A stretch of DNA of 64,000 nucleotides, from positions 12,026,929-12,090,928 of the forward strand of contig NC_058056.1 in the NCBI RefSeq assembly GCF_020085105.1. The letters are read 5' to 3'. Under the pieces are notes generated by a model. The model was not told where the DNA came from and did no database searches. It saw nothing but the letters and a program-made list of their open reading frames with translations. The translations under genes were made by a program, and so were the position numbers. Source of the stretch: Siniperca chuatsi. Taxonomy: Eukaryota > Chordata > Actinopteri > Centrarchiformes > Sinipercidae. Below, in pieces: positions 52,481-64,000 of this stretch (position 1 is the first letter of the stretch; each line of letters starts with the position of its first letter).

Positions 52481-53466
52481 GCGTGATGAGATGATACAAA
52501 TGGTTGACAAAATATACTGGCTGTAGTTAAACCTGCCTTGTAATTGTAATTAACAAATGGCATTATTACAGCCAATACTTTGTCTCTGTATTCATAACTC
52601 AAACTCAATGCCTTTCAGTAAATCTACGACTTAACGTTTCGTTTGTGCTATTTAACTCATTCAGAAAAGGTAACTTACTCACATTTCAATTAACCACAGT
52701 AACTGAAGCTATACAGTACATTTTATTGGTGTTTAACAATTTAAGACGGCCAGTTCGACAGCTTGGTATGGAACTGTGGTTCAAAACAAGGAGGTGAAAT
52801 AATACTCATTGTATTTCAAAAAAGGTAAAATAAAAACAGAATAAAGTAAATTTAAAAAAAAAAATGAATCCAGTAAAATGGGTTAAAAAAAATAGATGAA
52901 ATTATTTTGTTCTGTATTTCCAAGCAATTTAACAGTAATTTCAATGATTTTTTTAATAATAATAAAAAAAGATTTCCAATGACTAGAATATTAAACATTT
53001 CTTCTCAAGACGCAGTTGAATTGATTCACCGCAGCACAGCTCACAGGTTGGCCGTGAATATAACATAAATAGGGACTCTTAACAATTAAATAGTGTGAAA
53101 GGCAAGAATCATTGGACTCCATGGATTTGGCTCCAGATGGTGACACAGCCGCTGATGACCTGGTTTCCGAAGCAGAGATGGCGGAGATTCAATAAAGTTG
53201 ATTTGCTTCGTCCTGTATGAGTTACGAGAAATCCTCAGGTTTTCTGTTCCAGATCACCGATGGCACTGACCGGCCAGGGATGAGACATGACCATGCAAAC
53301 AATGGCATAATATCAAAGCAGTCACCGGGTGGATGAACAGTGATTCTGAGGCCTCAGGTTAACGGGAAGTAAGCTGAGTGTGGCGACAGACCAAGTGGAG
53401 GCCTTTCCCATTTCCCTCAGATAGTACAGGCCAGTTTAGGTACCCATGGTTATAAGAGTCTGTTGC
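52443..53466 (-). other. srp14: srp14 3' untranslated region (extent uncertain)
   Basis: AT-rich noncoding sequence after the srp14 stop. Minus-strand AATAAA signals lie at 52727-52722 and 52448-52443, which would give UTRs of about 0.75 or 1.0 kb. No other gene seen. Confidence 0.4.
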
Positions 53467-55101
53467 TCATTGGGTGGCTTTGGTTTTCTTACTTTTGTTT
53501 TTCTTATCTTTCTTCTTAAGTCCATCCATGTGAGCTCTAAGGAGGTTGGAGTATGCCTGTAAAGAGGAGTTTGTGTTTATGAGTAACTTCTATTAGCTTA
53601 TTCATCAAAGATTATGAAACAAAAAAGATAAAATTCAACAAGACTTTTAATAACATCAAGAAAAAGACCTAATCAATAGTATCTGCATACAGTGATCCAG
53701 GGCAATAGCTTCCAAACAACAGTGAAAGTGAAACAGAAAACTAACTCAGCCTACCATTTGAAACTTGATTACTTCTTTGGTGCTGACCTGAAATTGCAAG
53801 AAATGAGAATTCAGCATTAACAGCTTGTGAAAAACATTAACAGCAAAAGAGCAGAGATGTATAAGATCAATCACAAAAAAACCCCATAGGAAACACAGTA
53901 AACTCACCACTGTGCTAATTTTCTTCTTGCCATCAGATGCTCTGATGAGACATTTGTTGTCTGCTGGTTCAAATGACTCTGCGTGGCCCTTTCGGGGTGC
54001 TGGCTTGGTCCTCCCGTCATCTGGAAAGAAGAAACACATCCCATTCTAGCTGCTTAGATGTTGAAAGGGGAAACTCACAACTTGAATGATAATAGTCAAA
54101 GCTCAGGAGGGATCTACTTACATTTCTTTAGCGTGATGACAACACTGCCAGATGTTCTGCACTTCTGGAACAGCCGTGTGAGCTCTGTGAGGAACTGGAC
54201 AACAGAGCAAAAACAAATGAATGCCCCAACAATCACATTTTTAAAGTCCTGTCCGAAGGATCAACTATGTTTGGGGCTGCAGATGATCTCAGCACAACGC
54301 TTTCCACTGACGGAGTGATTATATGAACTCAGTTTTCAGTTTATTAGGTACACCTAGCCTAAACTAATTTATTAACTAGAGGCGTTTTCTCATCTTTAGG
54401 GTAATTTTGGTCGTTTGTGGTGGTGTTGAATTGTATTGCCTCATACTAAAAAGGTGTTTCTAATCTTTAGCCTACCCTCATTAATATTTACAGGGAGAGC
54501 CAAAATATTAGAAACATTTCAGCCTATTACATTAGACTGCATTAGTTTTAGCTAGCTAAGTATAACGCTAACGCTACCTAATAAACTGAGTGAGTAACAC
54601 TATAGCTTGCTAACAGGAACTGGTAAGTAACCTATAAATGTTGGTTAACTAACGTTAGTATTTAAGAAACTAAATTTGAAGGCCACAACATGCTGTTTAA
54701 CTTTAGTCTGCTTTAGTTAGTTCTGACTTCAAATGATGTGTTACTAAGTGCTAACATTAAAGTTTGACTATACTGGTGTCCATGGACGACTTGTACAAGC
54801 TTTAGCGTTAAGCAAGACACTAAATCTGTTATACAGGGGTTTATTTTACGGTTTATGGCCCTTAATATGCTAGAAAGTACTGAACTAGCTACATATTTGC
54901 CAGCTTAACGCAAAGCCACTGTTAGCTTCAACCTAACACTAGCTAGTTGGCTAATGAGTCAGTTTGACGACTAGCTCTGATGACTGTTAGACAGCTAAAG
55001 CAGACAGGGTAAATGTCTAGTTTACAATCAATAACGTCAACAGATCAAGTTATTTACAATGTGCTTTTTGTTCTTACCGAATCATTTTCAAGCAGCACCA
55101 T
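53467..55101 (-). CDS. srp14: Signal recognition particle 14 kDa protein
   Basis: Five exons on the minus strand: 55101-55078, 54194-54122, 54020-53908, 53787-53755, 53556-53467. They sum to 333 nt, 110 aa. The start is MVLLENDS (human MVLLESEQ), then FLTELTRLFQKCRTSGSV, the YDGRTKP loop, FEPADNKCLIRASDGKKKIS, and KEVIKFQMAYSNLLRAHMDG before a lysine-rich tail KKKDKKNKSKKTKATQ. With SRP9 it binds the Alu domain of 7SL RNA and delays elongation while ribosomes are targeted to the ER. The protein stops soon after the lysine-rich region and lacks the long Ala/Thr tail of human SRP14, as expected for a fish protein. The start codon has a good context (GAATCATGG). Intron 1 (0.88 kb) carries a small repeat with terminal inverted repeats. 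Confidence 0.95.
54336..54589. mobile_element. Small non-autonomous element with 15-bp terminal inverted repeats
   Basis: TCAGTTTATTAGGTA at 54336-54350 is repeated as its exact reverse complement at 54575-54589. The ~254-bp interior has no coding frame and includes 'gcattagttttagctag' near the right end. The end sequence 'CAGTTTATTAGGTACACCTAG' is familiar as a widespread fish repeat. It lies in srp14 intron 1. Confidence 0.75.
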
Positions 55102-55260
55102 GATTCCGACTTCTACTCAGCTGTAGTGTTAGCTTACTGGTCGCAAGCTAACTGCTGCGAGTGAAGCACACGTACTACACAAGCCGGAGCCCCGCCCTGC
55201 GACCTCACTGTGGACACAGTATTAAATCCCAGTGCCCTCTATCGTCAGGGAGGGGAATAA
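55102..55260 (-). promoter_or_regulatory. srp14: srp14 promoter and 5'UTR
   Basis: A GC box (GGGCGGGG on the minus strand, 55197-55190) lies about 90 bp upstream of the srp14 start codon in a locally GC-rich stretch. This is typical of a TATA-less housekeeping promoter. No TATA box seen. Confidence 0.45.
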
Positions 55261-56230
55261 CACGCACAGATCCCTTCAGTCAGGCATACAGCTGCAACTG
55301 TTAAAAGAGATATTTGTGCATCGATCTTCTCCAGTGATTTTGGGCAGTTAATTCATCTTAAACAAATACAGACAACACTTTCTATCCACTGGAAAGCATT
55401 GAGACTTGCTATCATCCTACCAGATAATGCTGTGTCAGGCTGTGGTTGTTGCAGTCATTATGGATGTGGCTGCAGCTGGGATGTTTTTTTATACCAACTT
55501 TATTTAGAGAAACAAGCCATGAGCATCAAAAAAGGAGCACAGTCAGTCAGTCATTTAAAAAGCTTTCTTAATGTTATAAGGAGATTGTGTCAGTGTACTT
55601 TTTATTTTGGTAATTTTTATAAAAAAAAATAGCAAACCAAATAATACTTTTTAAAAACAAATCTTAAAGTTGAAGTTGAAGTTGATGTTATGAATATTGT
55701 AATTTCTTTCCATAAGAACAATGGCAAAATAGGTGTAACTTATTTGCTGTGACAGGGGGTTGTACAGGTGAAGTGAATTGACATGGTTTTATTGGCTAAG
55801 GGTTGTGGTGTAGCCATTCCTAAACTCCTGTGGTGTACTGTCCTATCACATCTGCCCATTCTGATAGGAGTACCAGGCTAAAATCCTGGCATTAATGTCT
55901 GGTTTTACAATCCTGTCTTTGTCAATGTTACTATCTAAGGTGCTGTAAAGAGTAGCCACAGTCACAACAACCACAGTTACTGATGTAGCCTCTCACTGCA
56001 ATAATAGTATTTCACAATCCAACACATAGCCAGCCACAGCAAGTGACTGACTCTGGACTGAAATGTTATTTTATTTGTTTCCAAATTCTCATGGATGTTG
56101 ACATTTATTTAATAATTATACAGTATATTCAGTAATCATACATTCAACAATCAGCTCAGAACTAAACACTACATCTTATAAAAACATCAGTGACAACTCA
56201 ATAAACCTTATTTGTAGGTGTTTTACATTA
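55261..56230. other. Intergenic between srp14 and the PLD gene
   Basis: About 1 kb between the srp14 promoter and the 3' end of the PLD3/4-like gene. No gene seen. A minus-strand AATAAA (plus TTTATT at 56249-56254) just beyond this stretch is a candidate poly(A) signal for the PLD gene. Confidence 0.5.
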
Positions 56231-56445
56231 TAAAGTCAATGTCAGGGTTTTATTTATAAAAATGTCCACTTTATCCTCACTTTCAGTGCACTCAGTCACA
56301 AAGAATATCATTTATATTGTTTTTAGCATTCATAGCACGGGGAAAAAAGATAACATAAAAACAGCAACATAAATCACAACTATGGTGTGAATATGGCCTT
56401 GATAATAAAATATATTTATGTGTAACTTTGATAGAGGAGTTCCTG

Positions 56446-59184
56446 TCATCTTGATAGTGCACAGTCTGGGTTGTGCCCCAGGTCAGCGAGGTTCACAGCA
56501 AACTCAGAGTGCCAGTCTCTGTCAAAGACTGCCCTGAGCTGGCTCTGCAGGGCCTTGGTCTCCCATACAGGGTGAGGAGCATGCTGGGAAATCACCAGAC
56601 CCACTCCAGCTGTGGTCAGAAAGTAGTCCCCTGACCAATTGGAGGTACCTGAGGAACAACACAATGTTATCTGGTCAATTATTAACCAATTCACAAGCAA
56701 CAAACTGACTCCTTAACACATGAACGCACAAGAATTTATATGACAATAAATGTGTGGAAATAATAATCTTGGAGATAATCTGTTACTCACCAATGTAGGC
56801 TACTTTATCAGTCACCATGTATTTATTGTGGTTGACTCTGGAATATGGAATATCAGACTGGTTTCCCACAGGCACAATGAACACTTTCTGAAAAGAGAAT
56901 GATGTGCAAATAAAAAAAGAAAATCCAGTGGCAAAGATATGTGTTTATCTCAAGTTGTGTCTTACTATTTGGATGCTGATATCCTGGGGAGGGCTGTCCA
57001 TTGCGGCTAGAGACTGAAGGAAGGGCAGCATGGCTGGATCAGAGTCCTGCCCACAGCTGATCAGCATCCGGATCTTAACCTTCCTCTCGAATGCAGCCAT
57101 CCTGATGGCATCATCTATGAATGGCCAGTATCTGTTCAATTAAAGAATCCAGAGTGAAGAAATAAAGCAAAAAAGGTGAACAGTTTGATGGAAACAAAGG
57201 TTTTTAGTGTGGAAGGTTCACCTCCGAGGCTTTTCAAAGCGCGTGGTGGGGAAGTACTCCATGACGGCTACATCAACAAAGTGTTGGGCCTCTGAGATGA
57301 TGGAGAGAATAGCCTCCAGGTCCTGAGTCCTTGATGGAGGACAGAATGATGGTGGAGAACCCTGGGGTGAAACGCAAATATGGAATAATAATACTGCCAA
57401 AAACAACAAAAACATTTGATTCAGGTTGTTATGGCTGAAACTGTAATACACACACTGTACAGTCACTTCTCTGTAAATAGAGATGATCTATTAGAAAAAC
57501 AGTGTCCTGTGAAAAGAACCTGAAATCTAATGAAGAACTCACTGCGAGGTAAAGCCTGCTGGAGACATTATCAGTTTTCACCAGCAGGGGGTGATGTTTG
57601 TTGATGGCAGTGTCATACTTTGCAGGCCAGGGCTGCGGCAGGGAGCTGTTGGATTGTCCCATCACCCAGTAGGACTGGAAAATCTTATGGAGGTCCTTTG
57701 CTAGACTGGAGCAGTTGTAGACAACTACTCCCAGTTCCTTAACCTACAAACAAAGGTGAATCATATAAATTGTCGGTCAGTGTTTTAAGATTTAAAATAA
57801 GCATCTGACTTTTTGTGTTACCTGTGTGAGTGCCCTCCAGTCCATGTTGGCGCTTCCAATAAACACATGTTTTCTATCAACAATCCAGAACTTGCTGTGG
57901 AGGACGCCCCTTGCCAAGCGGCCAAAGTTCACCTTCCTTACCTGAACTCCTTTAGACAGAAGGAGACTAGATAAAGGAAGGCGGCTGGTACAATGCATTA
58001 CAAATCAAAACATACTGCAGTGAATGTAGAGAACAAGAACAGGGGAGTCACTTCCAGACCTTTCTGTCTTAAGACTTTTAAATCTGTGGAGTTTGTTCTA
58101 ACGGTGGGAACACTGGTCACCACTCGGACAGATACATTCCTGGAGGGCAACTCTCCAAGCTCGTTCAGGATGTCCCTTCCCTGCCGAGAACAGACTGAAA
58201 GCATTAAAGGCCCTTTTCACAAACACAACAAGATATTCAACAGTGGTGTTTCCATGTTTCTTTGTGTTTTACTTGATAACTCACAGGTATGTCAGAGGAA
58301 GAGTTAACGTTGATGTCTTCCCCAGTTAAAGTCCAGTAAAAAGAGGCCACATCCACTTGGTCCGTTGCCATGAAGATAAGCTCTTTCCAGACTTTTTCCA
58401 GAGGGATCCCAAGCGTTACATTGGCTTTATATTTCACATGTTGAGGGATGCTCTCCACCAGGGCCATACTAATAGAGATAAAATAAAATTAAAAAAAGAC
58501 ATCTGCTAAGGGAAATCTATTTCAACTGAACTGGAGAAAATAATTTCATTATTAGTTAGAATGTAGAGAGGCAATTAATCATTTATCATTAAGTCAATAC
58601 TGTGTGTTTCATGATTTCACTTTCATGCTTCAACATGAGAAGAATGTGGATAAGTATTTACTAAAGTGAGTCTTATAAAAAGGACTTTCACTTGAAAGCA
58701 GTCAACCTGTTTGTGAATTCAACCAGTGCACTTATGTAGTTATTCTCGACTGTTACAGCTCACTGAGATTTATTATATCATGACAGCTGATGAACTTTTT
58801 CAGCCTATCTGTGCCTATTGCCATTAAAAAGCACACCAGTGTTTACAGACAGTGAATCGCTTCAGTGGGATTATTACCCGCACTGGTCCGTAGAGAAATT
58901 GCTCCCACCAGCCTCTTTAGGAAGTGTCTCATGATTTATGGGGGCCGGTGGTCTTTCCAGCACAGCGATGGCAAGCAGGATCCCCAGGACCGTCAGACAG
59001 CCCAAAACAATGGCTAATGTAACACAGCTGGTTGACTTCTAACAGCATGAAGTTCGAGAGAAAAACCAGAATAAGAAAAATGTCTCACACAAAACAGAGG
59101 GAATAACTTGGTGAATATTTGACGTAGTCCTACCCCTTTGTTTGAAACATAACTGTCATGAAGGCTTCTATACATAGAGGTCAT
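56446..59184 (-). CDS. pld4: PLD3/PLD4-family phospholipase D-like protein (signal-anchored)
   Basis: Ten exons on the minus strand: 59184-59134, 59038-58878, 58468-58285, 58180-58060, 57949-57822, 57743-57543, 57361-57222, 57131-56966, 56887-56791, 56648-56446. They sum to 1452 nt, 483 aa (human PLD3 490, PLD4 506). A short cytosolic N-terminus is followed by a membrane anchor at about 23-44 ([20 protein letters not shown]), so it is type II. HKD motif 1 is HSKFWIVD at 190-197, followed by [12 protein letters not shown] motif 2 is HNKYMVTD at 404-411, followed by [10 protein letters not shown]. Both catalytic His-Lys-Asp sets are intact. Human PLD3 and PLD4 act as 5' exonucleases in endolysosomes and as lipid-modifying enzymes; this is family knowledge. 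I chose ATG at 59184; no upstream in-frame ATG exists in that frame nearby. The PLD4 choice over PLD3 rests on its place next to cep170b. Zebrafish names a similar gene pld7, so the symbol is provisional. Confidence 0.88.
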
Positions 59185-59520
59185 TTTTCCTTTCAAGTGC
59201 TGCTCGCCTATTAAAGTTCAAAAGCAGGAAATCATTGTCTCGGACAGAAAATAAACACTTTGAGATCTTATAACTCTGACCACACTAATGACAGAACTCA
59301 TAAGTTTGCAGTTTAAATGGTTTAAATCTCAGAACAAGTTTGGTTTTAAAGCTATTGAAAGCAAAACAACTTACACAAAGCAAATGCAGATACTTTTCCC
59401 ACCAGAACAACAAACTTGCTTCTTCCCCTCCAGCTTTCACTCGAAACTGAGCTGAAGTGATATCTCTGCTGTTGAACATATCACAGTACAGTTCCTGTTT
59501 TTACTTTCATTTCAGGTTTT
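59185..59520 (-). promoter_or_regulatory. pld4 upstream region with IRF/ETS-like motif
   Basis: About 400 bp separates the PLD start codon from the cep170b poly(A) signal, so the promoter must be within or just beyond it. On the minus strand 59513-59503 reads GAAATGAAAGT (fits AANNGAAA, an IRF-type half site), followed about 8 bp later by an ETS-type GGAA (59495-59492). This is inference from motif matching only. Confidence 0.3.
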
Positions 59521-59589
59521 GGAGACATGTATTTGCTCAGGAATAGAAAAAAAAGTGTAGTGAGTGAATAGAAGTCATGAAACAAAACA

Positions 59590-61584
59590 ACTTTGTGAAT
59601 CAAATTTATTTGAAAAAACCTGAAATCATCAGTTAACAAATTACACAAATAACCGAACATAAATACCAGCTAACAAGACAGCGAGATTACAACCAAATCA
59701 TTCTGGGGGAAAGGAGAGGAAACATACATTGAATATCAAAAAAAGGGGTGCAAATTTGACAATCAAAATTTCAGCTCTCAAACATGCTGTAGCTTTGACT
59801 TAGATGGAGTAAAGCAAAGGGCTAACACCATAGAAGAAGAATAGCAGCAACACTTTGAGCAAGAAGAGCAAAAAGGACAAACATTCAATTTCTGCTTGAG
59901 TTTGTAAACAACCACTGTAGCTGCATGGAACATCATCCCACACAGCTCTGTGGCACTTATAGGTACTTCCCAATTACAATCACATGCGCAATCTGGACTG
60001 GGAAGAGGGAAACTTGCTGGGTCGCCTTCTTTCCTGCTTCAACCTTGACAGTATCAAATGTTTACAATCTTTCGTAAGAGAGTAAAGGCTTTCAGTTTGC
60101 AGCATATCAGGTGGAGGGGATAATGTTGTACTACATTAGTGCAAAAGACAAGATTGAGAGGTAATTTGTAGCACATACAGATATCTTTAGATATTTACAT
60201 ACTGAACAACAAAAATCCCACAAACTCATAATCAGACTTACGGTTTCACACAATTGACTTTGTCAACTTAAATGCTAAAATTACATGACTTCTGTCATGT
60301 AAGGACCCATCAGAAGTGACCTTGAGACTCAAGAGACTGAGGAAATGTCAAATCTTACCACAGTGCTCTGAAAGCTCTTAAGCATATAGAGGTTTAGGTG
60401 TGATGTGATGAGCTCAGTACACACACAGATAAGGGCTGTCAGTCGTTTTATGATCGTCTTTGGCCAAACCTCAGAGCTAACTGTGCTCTTCAGACATGGA
60501 AAACAACACAACAAAAAACAAATCCCCCGGCTGTTTGAGATAAATAAAACTTTTCAGAAGGTAGAGAGGCCAGAAATGTTTGAAAATTCTTGTTTTATAG
60601 CCACTTGAGTTTATGGTTGCCAGGTGACAAAACTACAGAGTCCCATACCTTTCAGACTACACATTCCAGAGGGATTTTCATCTCCACTAGGACAAAATAT
60701 AGTGTCCATCTACTGAGGAGGGCCTGGACAGAGTCACTACACTGGGAAATGTTAACAGAATAAATACAAAAGAAATTGGCTGGTAGCAACTGTGTAATAT
60801 AACATTAATTGGTCTGGCACTAGAGTCTACTAACTTTCCCAAAGTCATGTTGTCTCAGTTACAGTGCCTCACAAAAGAGCCCTAATAAATACTTTTTACA
60901 TTCTTCGATAAATCTGGTTCACAAAGAGAAAAGTGGCAAACAAAGACAAAAATATGGAAAACAATATATAAAGAAATGCATTGGGTTTACTGAGGATAGA
61001 AGTACATAGCACACGAAGATTTGCAAGGTGTTACTGCTGTTCTTTCTACCCCAAACAAATACCAATCAACTAATATTTCCTCAAAAATGTGATTTGTCAC
61101 TAAACATAGAATCTTATTTTTTACTAGATTTCCCTGAGATGATTATGCTCAGGCTGGTTTTCAAATAAACCAATTAAGTACAATGAGCTTTTAAAATTAG
61201 CAATGTTGGTCATATCATTGGCAAATAAAGAGGTCGACCTTCAACACACAGAGAATCAAGTATAGTTTTGAGGCCTGTCAGAGGTGAACGGGAGATTTAC
61301 TGAAGTATTTTGGTACTTCCTTAAATCATCACCTCATCTGTAGGCCTCCCACAGAGCGTATTTTAAGGGTGTTTAGTGCAGGCTTCACTGTGAATTACAC
61401 CACTGTGTAGGGGTGTAGTGCTCAAGGTGCAGTAGTGAGTATGTTTGGATGCGCAGGAGGCTACAGTTCTGTGTATCACTTCCCCCCTCTTGGTTTCATT
61501 GTGTGCACAGTGGTCCGACACCTGGGTTTGTGGGTATACAGCAGAAGTTCAGCACTGGTGGAACCTGCGTGTTTGTGTCACATC
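59590..61584 (-). other. cep170b: cep170b 3' untranslated region
   Basis: About 2 kb of noncoding sequence downstream of the cep170b stop. A minus-strand AATAAA (plus TTTATT at 59605-59610) is a plausible poly(A) signal. No other gene or recognisable repeat seen in it. Confidence 0.5.

Positions 61585-64000
<2,416 letters not shown>

Noticed and set aside
59185-59196. Upstream start for the PLD protein giving four extra residues
   Set aside because: The codon at 59196 is TTG, not ATG; the first ATG in frame is at 59184.

Overview
This is nuclear genomic DNA from a bony fish. The genes are split into many exons with GT/AG introns. The encoded proteins are vertebrate (SPINT1, PLEKHG3, SRP14, PLD3/4, CEP170B), and a globin X gene, which mammals and birds lack, sits among them. 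The interspersed repeats look like those of ray-finned, probably percomorph, fish. I see no bacterial, viral or plasmid genes, no CRISPR array and no biosynthetic cluster. All coordinates were joined by hand from splice signals and reading phase, without alignment software.

Layout. (1) 1-10.2 kb, plus strand: a spint1 (HAI-1) Kunitz inhibitor gene, ten coding exons, 508 aa. Its introns hold repeats, including an internally deleted L2/Maui-type LINE. (2) About 10.2-19.8 kb: gene-poor DNA with a possible plekhg3 promoter or first exon near 14 kb. (3) 19.86-44.4 kb, plus strand: plekhg3, a Rho guanine-nucleotide exchange factor of 1415 aa. It has a 9.7 kb first coding intron and an 11-nt microexon. 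(4) 45.4-52.3 kb, plus strand: globin X (xgb), five exons, 198 aa, with both heme histidines and an N-terminal lipidation motif. (5) 53.5-55.1 kb, minus strand: srp14, five exons, 110 aa, convergent with xgb. (6) 56.4-59.2 kb, minus strand: a PLD3/PLD4-type phospholipase D-family gene, ten exons, 483 aa, both HKD motifs intact. (7) 61.6 kb to the window end, minus strand: the last seven coding exons of cep170b and a long 3'UTR.

The genes do not form one pathway. They cover epithelial protease control, Rho signalling, a membrane globin, co-translational targeting, an endolysosomal nuclease or lipase, and a centrosome/microtubule protein. Their order has an evolutionary meaning: the human counterparts are split between 14q and 15q, so the block looks like retained ancestral linkage. 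I found no evidence of an undescribed multigene system. The most useful second looks are the perfect 31-bp inverted repeat in xgb intron 1, the plekhg3 microexon, the tightly packed srp14/xgb and cep170b/pld4 borders, and the mobile-element remnants.
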